From the NCBI RefSeq assembly GCF_019039035.1, contig NZ_JAHNZT010000009.1, positions 124,001 to 188,000 of the forward strand: DNA of 64,000 nt. Direction: 5' to 3'. Source of the DNA: Citreicoccus inhibens. Lineage in GTDB: Bacteria > Myxococcota > Myxococcia > Myxococcales > Myxococcaceae. The position numbers were made by a program, and so were the translations under genes. Positions 35,055 to 42,674 of the stretch are shown piece after piece (position 1 is the stretch's first letter; every line of letters starts with the position of its first letter). A model generated the notes under the pieces. The model was given only the letters and a program-made list of their open reading frames with translations. It was not told the DNA's origin and did not search any database.

Positions 35055-36068
35055 CTACGGCGTCGCGGGCGGCGACACGGCGGCGACCGGCGGCTGCACC
35101 TTCCAGCGCCGGTGCAGCCACAGCCACTGCTCGGGGTACTTGCGGATGCAGCGCTCCAGCGCGGCCGTCACGCGCGCGGTGTGCTCGGTGATGGGGTCGG
35201 CCACCTCGCCGGGCCGAGGCGGGAGGATGGGGCCCTCCACCTCCAGGCGGAACTTCGCGCCGGGGCCTCCCGGGCGCACGCCCATCACCACGAAGACGGG
35301 CGCGCCGGTGCGCTCGGCCGCGACGGCCATGGCGGGCGTGGTGGAGGCCAGCGTCCCGAAGAAGGGGACGAACACCGCGGACTTCGCGGGCAGCGCCTGG
35401 TCCAGCAGCATGTACGCGGACTCGCCTCGGTCCACCGCGTCGACAATCTCCTGGATGGCGCCGCGCGGATAGATGAGGCCCGCGCCCGCCGTCAGCCGGT
35501 TCTCGGCGATGCGCGTGTTGAGCGCGCCCTTCAGCGGACGCACCAGCGCGTTGAGGGGCACGCCCCAGCGGATGAGCATCTGCCCCGCCAGCTCCCAGTT
35601 GCCGAAGTGCGCCGTCACCAGCATCGCGCCCTTGCCCGTGGCCGCGCGGGCCTGGAGCGCCGCGAACGCTTCTTCCCCCACGATGCCCTGCTGGTCCCAG
35701 TCCGGCGTCAGCCGGTCTCCGCTGGGCAGTGACTCCACCACCACGCGCGCCATGTTGATGTACGCGCCGCGCGCGATGGCGAGCCGCTCCGCCTCGCTCT
35801 TCTCGGGCATCGCCATGGCCAGGTTCTCCATCGCCACGCGCCGACGGATGCGCAGGTGGAACGCCAGCGAACCAAGGAAGCGAGCGAGCGCATCACGCGC
35901 TCCGGGGGACAGGGCCGTGAGTAGCGCCCAGATGCCCTTTGTCAGAAAGGCGACAATCGCGCCGGGCGGCGTCCCGATGATGCGCCGCAGGTGCTCGGGC
36001 GGCGCCTTGTGACGATCGACCGCGTTCGTTTCTGGGACGGCTGGAGAGATTTTCGCGAGAGCAGGCAC
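35055..36068 (-). CDS. Lysophospholipid/lipid A acyltransferase (LpxL/HtrB family)
   Basis: The product (337 aa) has one N-terminal hydrophobic anchor (IVAFLTKGIWALLTALSPGA). The family's H-x4-E motif is at AHFGNWELAG. NALVRPLKGALNTRIAENR, AYMLLDQALP and FFGTLASTTPAMAVAAERT follow. It should transfer an acyl chain from acyl-ACP to the lipid A precursor at the inner membrane. GTG 36068 has GGAG 8 nt upstream and gives a sensible N-terminus. The same frame stays open far upstream, but that part is antisense to the aminopeptidase gene. It is divergent from the aminopeptidase across about 96 nt. Confidence 0.85.
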   Translation of the reverse strand: MPALAKISPAVPETNAVDRHKAPPEHLRRIIGTPPGAIVAFLTKGIWALLTALSPGARDALARFLGSLAFHLRIRRRVAMENLAMAMPEKSEAERLAIARGAYINMARVVVESLPSGDRLTPDWDQQGIVGEEAFAALQARAATGKGAMLVTAHFGNWELAGQMLIRWGVPLNALVRPLKGALNTRIAENRLTAGAGLIYPRGAIQEIVDAVDRGESAYMLLDQALPAKSAVFVPFFGTLASTTPAMAVAAERTGAPVFVVMGVRPGGPGAKFRLEVEGPILPPRPGEVADPITEHTARVTAALERCIRKYPEQWLWLHRRWKVQPPVAAVSPPATP

Positions 36069-36164
36069 GGCGCGCACTCCATCGCGAAGCGGGCGTGACG
36101 GCAAGGCCACCCTCTTCCGTGCGGCGCTACCCTGCTCGCCCGGTCTGCGCCACACTGCCGCGCC

Positions 36165-38918
36165 ATGCCCAACCTCTTCCGTCGCACGGCGCTCGCCGCC
36201 GTCACCCTGCTCGCTGCGTGCAGTGGCTCGCGGGCGCTCGCACCCGACGCGCCAACGTCCTCCCGCGAGGCCGCTGCTTCCGCGCCGAAGGCCACGCCCA
36301 CCGCGCCCACGCTGCGCCTGCCAGAGGACGTGAAGCCCACGGGCTATCGCGTGGAGCTCGCGATGGATCCGAAGGCGCCCACCTTCCAGGGCTCCGTGGA
36401 CATCGACCTCGCGGTGCTCAAGCCCACGTCGGTCGTGTGGCTCAACGGCACGGCGCTCGAGGTGAAGCAGGCCACGCTGGTGCAGGGCGGCAAGCCCGTG
36501 GGCGTGACGCCCGTGGTGGGCGGCAAGGACTTCCTGGGCTTCGTGCTGGAGGCGCCGCTCTCGATGGGCTCGGCGCACCTGCGCGTCGAGTACACGGGCA
36601 CCGCGTCCGAGCGCGAGGTGAGCGGCGCCTTCCGCGTGAACGAGGATGGTGACTGGTACGTCTACACGCAGTTCGAGCCGCTGGGCGCGCGGCGCGCGTT
36701 CCCCACGTTCGACGAGCCGGGCTTCAAGGTGCCGTGGGAGCTGAGCCTCCGCGTGCCCGAGGGCAACGTGGCCGTCACCAACACGCCCGAGGTCTCTCGC
36801 GAGCCGGGGGCGGACCACACCGTCACCTTCCACTTCGCGCGCACGCAGCCCTTGCCCAGCTATCTCATCGCGTTTGGCGTGGGCCCCTTCGACTTCGCGC
36901 CCGCGGCGGACTCGGGCCAGAAGAAGGTGAAGACGCGCATCATCACGCCCAAGGGCCGCGCGGGCGAGGCCGCGTACGCCGCGGAGATGACGCCGCGAAT
37001 CATCGAGCAGCTGGAGACGTACTTCGGCTCGCCCTACGCCTACGAGAAGCTGGACGTGATGGCGGTGCCGCTGATGGGCGGCGCGATGGAGAACCCGGGG
37101 CTCGTCACGTTCAACTCGCGGCTCATCCTGTCCAAGCCCGAGGAGGACACCATGCGCCGTCAGCGCAGCTTCGTGGGCGTGCAGGTCCACGAGCTGGCGC
37201 ACCAGTGGTTCGGTGACCTCGTCACCATGGCGTGGTGGGACGACCTGTGGCTCAACGAGTCGTTCGCGTCGTGGATGGAGGCGCGCATCCTCGGCACCTG
37301 GCAGCCCACGTGGGACGAGACGGTGAAGCGGGTGGGGGAGCGCAGCTACGCGCTCAAGGAGGACGGCCTGCTGTCCGCGCGCCGCATCCGCCAGCCCATC
37401 GAGAGCAATGACGACGTGGTCAACGCGTTTGACGGCATCACCTACGGCAAGGGCTCGGCGGTGCTGGCGATGACGGAGGCGTGGCTGGGCGAGGACGTCT
37501 TCCGGCGCGGCATCCAGCGGCACCTGCGCGCGCACGCGGGCGGCAACGCCACCGCGAAGGACTTCCTGGCCGCGATGTCCGCCGAGGCGGGCAAGGACGT
37601 GGGCGCGGTGATGGACACCTTCCTGGACCAGGGCGGCGCGCCCACGGTGTCCGTCGAGCTGGAGTGCGGCGGGGGCCAGCCTCGCGTGCTCCTCTCCCAG
37701 AGCCGCTACCTGCCGCTGGGCTCGATGCGGCCGGCGCCGCAGCAGTGGAAGGTGCCGGTGTGCGTGAAGTACGCGGCGGGAGACAAGGTGGCCCGAGCGT
37801 GCACGGTGCTGGAGCAGGAGCACGCCGAGCTGGCGCTGCCCGAGTCCAAGGGCTGCCCCGCGTGGGTGTTCCCCAACGCGGAGGGCGCGGGCTACTTCCG
37901 CATGCAGCTCTCCCAGGACCTGCGCGCGAAGCTGATGAAGACCGGCTACGCCAGGCTGTCCCGCCTGGAGCGGGTGGCGCTCCTCGGTGACGCGCTCGCG
38001 CTGGTGGAGGCGGGCGCGCTGCCGGCCGCCGAGGCGCTGCCGTTGTTGGAGCAGGCCGCGAAGGATCCGGACCGCCAGATTTTCGAAGCGGGCCTGGAGC
38101 TGTTGTCCCTGGTGGAGCCGAGCCTGCTGGCCGACGGCCGGCGCGAGGATGTGCAGCGCTACATGCGCGACCTCTTCAGCGCGCGGGCGCGCAAGCTCGG
38201 CTTCACGCCGCGCGCCGGCGAGAGCGAGGACACGCGGCTGTTGCGGCCCATCGTGGTGCGGCTCGCGGGCTCCTCGGGCGCGGATGCACAGCTCGTGACC
38301 GAGGCGAGCGCCCTGGCAGCGAAGTGGCTGACGGACCGCCGGGCGGTGGCGCCCGAGATGGTGGAGCCCGCGCTCGACATCGCCGTGAAGCGCGGGACCG
38401 CGGCCTTCCACGCCCAGCTCCTCTCGGCGCTTCGTCAGGAGAAGGACCGCCGGAACCGGCAGGTCATGTTGGGCGCGCTGGGCCACACCGTTGACCCGGA
38501 CCGCGTGCGCGCGAACCTGTCGCTCATCGTGGACAAGGAGCAGGACCCGCGCGAGACCATGTGGCTGCTCCTGGGGGCCTCGCGCGACACGCGCACGCAG
38601 GACCTGGCGTTCGACTTCGTGAAGACGCACTACGACGAGCTGGCGGGCGCCAACGGGAAGGCGGCGCTGCTTCCCGAGGAGTTCATCCCCCACCTCGTCT
38701 ACATCGGCTCGTCGTACTGCGACGCGGGCAAGCGCGCGCAGTTCGCCCAGTTCTTCACCGAGCGCAACGCGAAGGTCTCGGGCGGCTCGCGCGAGCTGGC
38801 GAAGGTGCTGGAGTCGGTGGACCAGTGCATCGCGCTGAAGCAGGCCCAGGGCGCGAGCCTGGAGTCCTTCTTCGCCGGTCGCGCCGCGAAGGCGCCCAAG
38901 GCCCCGGTCGCGCGCTAG
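36165..38918 (+). CDS. M1-family aminopeptidase, lipoprotein
   Basis: The 917-residue protein has a lipoprotein signal with lipobox LLAAC (residues 15-19). The M1 domain contains the exopeptidase motif GGAMEN, then the zinc site HELAHQWFGD (HELAH at 342-346) with the third ligand Glu in LWLNESFASW. The C-terminal half is the helical ERAP1-like domain. It should trim N-terminal residues from peptides outside the cytoplasm, useful for feeding on prey protein. Length is normal for the family. The start codon is the only ATG that fits the signal peptide. Confidence 0.92.
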   Translation: MPNLFRRTALAAVTLLAACSGSRALAPDAPTSSREAAASAPKATPTAPTLRLPEDVKPTGYRVELAMDPKAPTFQGSVDIDLAVLKPTSVVWLNGTALEVKQATLVQGGKPVGVTPVVGGKDFLGFVLEAPLSMGSAHLRVEYTGTASEREVSGAFRVNEDGDWYVYTQFEPLGARRAFPTFDEPGFKVPWELSLRVPEGNVAVTNTPEVSREPGADHTVTFHFARTQPLPSYLIAFGVGPFDFAPAADSGQKKVKTRIITPKGRAGEAAYAAEMTPRIIEQLETYFGSPYAYEKLDVMAVPLMGGAMENPGLVTFNSRLILSKPEEDTMRRQRSFVGVQVHELAHQWFGDLVTMAWWDDLWLNESFASWMEARILGTWQPTWDETVKRVGERSYALKEDGLLSARRIRQPIESNDDVVNAFDGITYGKGSAVLAMTEAWLGEDVFRRGIQRHLRAHAGGNATAKDFLAAMSAEAGKDVGAVMDTFLDQGGAPTVSVELECGGGQPRVLLSQSRYLPLGSMRPAPQQWKVPVCVKYAAGDKVARACTVLEQEHAELALPESKGCPAWVFPNAEGAGYFRMQLSQDLRAKLMKTGYARLSRLERVALLGDALALVEAGALPAAEALPLLEQAAKDPDRQIFEAGLELLSLVEPSLLADGRREDVQRYMRDLFSARARKLGFTPRAGESEDTRLLRPIVVRLAGSSGADAQLVTEASALAAKWLTDRRAVAPEMVEPALDIAVKRGTAAFHAQLLSALRQEKDRRNRQVMLGALGHTVDPDRVRANLSLIVDKEQDPRETMWLLLGASRDTRTQDLAFDFVKTHYDELAGANGKAALLPEEFIPHLVYIGSSYCDAGKRAQFAQFFTERNAKVSGGSRELAKVLESVDQCIALKQAQGASLESFFAGRAAKAPKAPVAR

Positions 38919-38932
38919 TCGCGGTCCGTGTG

Positions 38933-38964
38933 GTGTCCCCGGGCCAGCGTGGGCCCGGGGGCAC
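38933..38964. terminator. Strong hairpin between convergent genes
   Basis: GTGTCCCCGGGCC pairs with GGCCCGGGGGCAC: 13 pairs, one of them G-U, around a 6-nt loop. It lies between the stops of the M1 aminopeptidase (38918) and the enoyl-CoA hydratase (38981). No T-tract follows, but the position fits a bidirectional terminator. Confidence 0.6.
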
Positions 38965-38980
38965 GTAGCGTTCCGCGGGC

Positions 38981-39733
38981 CTACTTCCGGGCGCGGGACA
39001 TGAACGACATGAAGGCCTCGCGGGCCTCGTCGGACTGGAGGCGCTGGACGAACTCGGCGCCCTCGCGCTTGAGGGCTTCCTCGACCTCGGCGCGGATGGG
39101 GCCGCGCACCAGGCGCTTGGTGACGCGCAGGGCCTCGGCGGGCCGCGCGGCGAAGGCGCGGGCGCGCTCCAGGGCGGTCTCGTGGAGGGTGGCCTCGGGG
39201 AGCACCTTGTTGATGAGCCCGGCGCGCAGCGCGGTGGCGGCGTCGAACGGCTCGCCCAGCATCAGCAGCTCGGACGCGAGCGCGAGCCCCGCGACGCGCG
39301 GCAGGAGCAGGCTGCTGGCGCCCTCCGCGCACAGCCCCAGGTTGACGAAGGGCATGTGGAAGCGCGTCTTCTCTCCCGCGAGCACGTAGTCGCAGTGCAG
39401 CAGCATCGTCGTGCCGATGCCCACCGCGGGGCCCTCGACGGCGGCGACGACGGGCTTGCTGAAGCGCACGAGCGCGCGCAGGAACTGGAACACGGCGCTG
39501 TCCTCGCCGGTGGGCGGGTGCTCCAGGAAGTCGCCGATGTCATTGCCGGCGGTGAAGATGCCGCCCGCGCCCTTGAGCAGCACCACGCGCACGTCGCCGT
39601 CGGCATCGGCCTGCTGGAGCGCCTGGGTGGCCGCCTCGTACATGTCATGCGTGAAGGCGTTCTTCTTCTCGGGGCGGTTCAGGGTGAGGGTGAGAATCCC
39701 CTCGGCCCGCTGCGTCAAGATGGTGTCGGACAT
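38981..39733 (-). CDS. Enoyl-CoA hydratase/isomerase family protein
   Basis: The 250-residue crotonase-fold protein has FTAGNDIGDF (oxyanion-hole loop), AVEGPAVGIGTTMLLHCDYV and FVNLGLCAEGASSLLLPR with a conserved Glu at the second catalytic position. LTLNRPEKKNAFTHDMYEA is the N-terminal signature. The first catalytic Glu position is less clear, so an isomerase of the PaaG type is possible as well as a hydratase. It acts on acyl-CoA in fatty acid or aromatic degradation. ATG 39733 is chosen because the residues upstream have no family character. It is divergent from the pentapeptide gene. Confidence 0.85.
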   Translation of the reverse strand: MSDTILTQRAEGILTLTLNRPEKKNAFTHDMYEAATQALQQADADGDVRVVLLKGAGGIFTAGNDIGDFLEHPPTGEDSAVFQFLRALVRFSKPVVAAVEGPAVGIGTTMLLHCDYVLAGEKTRFHMPFVNLGLCAEGASSLLLPRVAGLALASELLMLGEPFDAATALRAGLINKVLPEATLHETALERARAFAARPAEALRVTKRLVRGPIRAEVEEALKREGAEFVQRLQSDEAREAFMSFMSRARK

Positions 39734-39853
39734 GGCGGCGCAGCCTAGCCGAGTCCGGCGCGCGGCACGCGTCCGGGGTGACATTGACCGTGCCTATCCG
39801 ACAGGGCGGGAGAGGGGTTGGCCGCTTGGTGTCCGGGGCGCTATGCCCGGGGC

Positions 39854-40522
39854 ATGTCCACGCCTCCGGCTCGGCCCGCTTCGGACCCTCAGCGACTCCT
39901 CACGGAAGAGACGTTCGAGGGGGAGACCTTCACCAATCTGGACCTTGAGAGCGCGGACCTGCGTGGCAAGGAGTTCTTCCGGTGCTCGTTCCAGGACTCG
40001 CGCTTCCAGGGGAGCGTGTGGTCGAAGGCGAAGCTGGAGGAGTGTGTCTATTCGAGCTGTGACCTGACGCGCGCGCAGTTCTCGCAGACGGCGATGCGGG
40101 GGGTGCGCTTCGAGAACTCGAAGTTGATGGGCATTGATTGGTCGGTGGTGGCGCCCTTCCACGAGATGTCCTTCGAGGGGTGCAACCTGCGCTACGGCTC
40201 CTTCCTGGGGCTCATCTTGCGCAAGACGCGCATCGTCCAGTGCATCGCGCTGGAGACGAGCTTCACGGACATGGACCTCGCGGAGACGGACTTCGAAGGA
40301 ACGGACCTCTCGGGCTGCACGTTCCACAACTGCAACCTCACGCGAGCGGACTTCCAGAACGCGATGGGCGTCTTCATCGACCCCGCGAGGAACCGCGTGA
40401 AAGAGACCCGGGTGCCCGTGGAGGCCGCGGTGCAACTGGCGAAGTCCCTGGGGCTGGTGGTGCCCGGTTACGGAGAGGGACCCAAGCTGGGGGCGGGAGG
40501 GGAGCGCAAGCGACGGCGCTGA
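39854..40522 (+). CDS. Pentapeptide-repeat protein
   Basis: The 222-residue protein is built of A(D/N)Lxx-type repeats from about residue 20 to 175, for example FTNLDLESADLRGKEFFRC, FSQTAMRGVRFENSKLMGID and DLAETDFEGTDLSGCTFHN. These form a right-handed quadrilateral beta-helix. The layout, with a break near WSVVAPFHEM, resembles Qnr-like proteins that protect DNA gyrase; whether it does so here is unknown. A basic tail (GGERKRRR) ends the protein. There is no signal peptide. ATG 39854 is preferred to the open frame upstream. Confidence 0.8.
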   Translation: MSTPPARPASDPQRLLTEETFEGETFTNLDLESADLRGKEFFRCSFQDSRFQGSVWSKAKLEECVYSSCDLTRAQFSQTAMRGVRFENSKLMGIDWSVVAPFHEMSFEGCNLRYGSFLGLILRKTRIVQCIALETSFTDMDLAETDFEGTDLSGCTFHNCNLTRADFQNAMGVFIDPARNRVKETRVPVEAAVQLAKSLGLVVPGYGEGPKLGAGGERKRRR

Positions 40523-40535
40523 GGTGGCGCGCGCG

Positions 40536-40799
40536 TCATGCCAAGACCGCGTGGGGCGCCGAGGCCGCCTTCGCGGGGACGAACTCTTCGGGCGGAGCCG
40601 AGAACCCGTTCCAGAACACCCAGAGCCGGCGGCACGGATGGCATTTGAGGAAGCTGCTCATCGACGAATAGACAGCCTCCGCATCCACCTGCCCCGAGAA
40701 CCGGTCAAAGTCGAAGTCCGACATAAAGAGCCACTCGTCAGGACAGGGAATCTGGCCGTAGGGAATCTGCCGACCGCATGTACAATTCCAGCTTGGCAT
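40536..40799 (-). CDS. Small Cys-rich protein next to the toxin island, function unknown
   Basis: The 87-residue product has a likely zinc site: CTCGRQIPYGQIPC at the N-terminus (C6, C8, C19) and CHPC at about 53-56. Between them is an acidic segment (DFDFDRFSGQVDAE). It starts at ATG 40799 with a strong GGGAGG upstream. It lies 125 nt downstream of the Imm1-like gene in the same direction, so it could be the last gene of the toxin-immunity operon. I do not recognise the family. It could be an orphan immunity or an adaptor protein; this is inference from position only. Confidence 0.6.
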   Translation of the reverse strand: MPSWNCTCGRQIPYGQIPCPDEWLFMSDFDFDRFSGQVDAEAVYSSMSSFLKCHPCRRLWVFWNGFSAPPEEFVPAKAASAPHAVLA

Positions 40800-40923
40800 T
40801 CGTTTCCTCCCAAGAGTGATTCGGCTGCCGGCTCAGTCGCGCGAGCAGACTGTTGCTGGATGCTGGCCAGAAGCTCGCGAGCCTGACCTGCTTCACTCTC
40901 GCCAGTTCCTTTCCGTAGGACTT

Positions 40924-41358
40924 CTAGATCCTGTGAACTGGTTCTCCATCGGCCATGCGTCGGAGGCGCTCGTCTGATCGCCTCCAAGACGCAGAAGGAA
41001 GTCGTCCTCCTGTGGAGAAATAGTACTCGGCGGCAAGTACAGCCTGTTTGACGTCAACCAGGGCGTCGCGGGTGAGCGTTTGCATCCGTGTCCCAACGAC
41101 ACATTCGATCAGGTCAGCTGATTGGGTCGAATCAACAAGGTCGTATTCTTCAACCTCTCCGACAGCGCGAATAGAAATGAAAAGTCCAGAGGGTTTGCAG
41201 CGACTGATAATCATGAATTGATCGCTGGTTTCTGACTCGCCCATGGAGAGCGTGCATACTTCGCCAAGAGATAGGCGCTCAATCGCATCGAGTACCAAGC
41301 TCCACTCTGTGGACTCCTCATCACCATCGACTCCAACGTATTTTACGAAGCTCATCAT
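40924..41358 (-). CDS. Imm1-like immunity protein
   Basis: The 144-residue cytoplasmic protein carries acidic surface segments (VGVDGDEESTEWSL) and ends its core with AAEYYFSTGGRLPSASW. This resembles the closing helix and Trp of Imm1-family immunity proteins. From memory, Imm1 is commonly found beside toxins of the deaminase superfamily, which matches the gene upstream. Its ATG overlaps the toxin stop (ATGATGA), so it is translated with the toxin, as expected for protection of the producer. It should bind and inhibit the deaminase domain. The assignment rests on pattern and context. Confidence 0.65.
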   Translation of the reverse strand: MMSFVKYVGVDGDEESTEWSLVLDAIERLSLGEVCTLSMGESETSDQFMIISRCKPSGLFISIRAVGEVEEYDLVDSTQSADLIECVVGTRMQTLTRDALVDVKQAVLAAEYYFSTGGRLPSASWRRSDERLRRMADGEPVHRI

Positions 41359-42674
41359 TGCCCCAATGGGTAGACGCGCCCTTCCGGGTACTTAGGATCA
41401 TGCACCTCTACCTCTTTCAGTCCCAGGATATGCCTCGCATTTGAGATTGATCGCAAGCAATAAGGACACAACTCCCTGTCAACGAAGAGCCGCGCTCTCT
41501 TGCCCTGCGCGTTATCCATGAATGCTCGATAGAAGACGGTCCCTTCGGCATGATCAACGAATGGGACAGTGGCGCCCCCATTTGCCCCATTCTCCAATGC
41601 CGCCTCCCTGACTAGCTCAAGAAAGGCCGGGCGATCTGATTTTGGAATCCCTGCCTCTTGTCCAAAGTATCGCCGACCGTCGATTTCCAGCATTGCCAGA
41701 GTTGACGTGTCCCCGCTCGAGCCTGCACGAGGAAGTCCTAGCTGCGCTCTCCGCTGCGCAAGGAGCATCGATGCTTGCCGATATTCCGCCGAACGGAAAT
41801 TGATCCGTATGGGCGGAGGTATCCCTGGCACATTTGTCGCCAGCCCCTCGGCCTCAATATCGGAAAACATCCAGGTTGGCAGGTGCTCAACTGGGAGGCT
41901 CTGGCGAAGTTCGCCATAGCCATATTGGGCGCCAACTGCACCAAGCGCAACGAGCGATGCCCCATACACGCATCGCCCATAGTCTCCACTCGAAGATACT
42001 GCAACTTGCCCTGCGCCTTGCCCAATTGCCTGCCCGCTAAAATACAGCGCAACCCCGACAGCCGCCACTTTCCCCAGTCGCCCAGTCTTCCCTGTCAGCG
42101 CGAGGGCAGGCGGAACAGCGCACATGTCAATGCCGCGTTCGAGTGCCCCGAAATGGTCGATCTGATCTAGTGTGCGGACGTGGTTGGGGTCTTCATATGT
42201 CTGGGATGCGACATCCAGGGCGTAGCCGAGCGCCACTCCTGCTGCCAAGCCTTTTGGGCCGCCAGTGTAAAGTCCAATTGCGGCGGCTGTCGAGGTCATC
42301 TTTCCTCGGACTTCGCCTTGATTCATTGCGAGTGTGACGTTCTCTACCTGTCGCGAGTCTTGACAGAATTTGATTGTCAGGCCGGTAAGATCTGCAGCGC
42401 CACACATGAGCGCCAAGCCATTCCCGGGCGCCGAGGGCTCTAGTGATTGACGTCCATCCGGATCTGTATGGCGAAGCGGATTTGAGCTTGCATACAGCCA
42501 GGGCGTGAATTCAATGGGTTGGGGTAGGCGTTGCTGGGTCGCGAGGATGTCCCCCAGCAACGGGTCCTCGGATAGGAAGCGGCCCGTTCCTGCGTCGTAC
42601 CATCGAGCTGATGCGGTGATGGGGAAAATAATCAAGAGCAGTAGGTATAGATGTTTTGAGAGTGCTCTTTTCAT
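41355..42674 (-). CDS. Orphan RHS-tip protein with C-terminal deaminase-like toxin domain
   Basis: The 439-residue protein begins with a hydrophobic signal-like helix (MKRALSKHLYLLLLIIFPIT). It then enters directly the RHS core end: RWYDAGTGRFLSEDPL, followed by WLYASSNPLRHTDPDGR (about 24-75), which is where full RHS proteins cut off their toxin. A glycine-rich hydrophobic region follows. The last 100 residues hold HAEG (His375, Glu377) and CPYC (Cys403, Cys406), the zinc motif of cytidine deaminase-fold toxins, closest in pattern to SCP1.201/DddA-like members. It lacks the about 1000-residue RHS cage. It overlaps its neighbours on both sides by stop/start. Confidence 0.75.
   Translation of the reverse strand: MKRALSKHLYLLLLIIFPITASARWYDAGTGRFLSEDPLLGDILATQQRLPQPIEFTPWLYASSNPLRHTDPDGRQSLEPSAPGNGLALMCGAADLTGLTIKFCQDSRQVENVTLAMNQGEVRGKMTSTAAAIGLYTGGPKGLAAGVALGYALDVASQTYEDPNHVRTLDQIDHFGALERGIDMCAVPPALALTGKTGRLGKVAAVGVALYFSGQAIGQGAGQVAVSSSGDYGRCVYGASLVALGAVGAQYGYGELRQSLPVEHLPTWMFSDIEAEGLATNVPGIPPPIRINFRSAEYRQASMLLAQRRAQLGLPRAGSSGDTSTLAMLEIDGRRYFGQEAGIPKSDRPAFLELVREAALENGANGGATVPFVDHAEGTVFYRAFMDNAQGKRARLFVDRELCPYCLRSISNARHILGLKEVEVHDPKYPEGRVYPLGQ

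Noticed and set aside
35055-39332. A single leftward open frame of 1425 codons
   Set aside because: Only the first 337 codons upstream of the stop at 35055 have protein character (the acyltransferase). The rest is antisense to the M1 aminopeptidase and enoyl-CoA hydratase region and is Arg/His/Ala-rich, as expected from high-GC codon usage.
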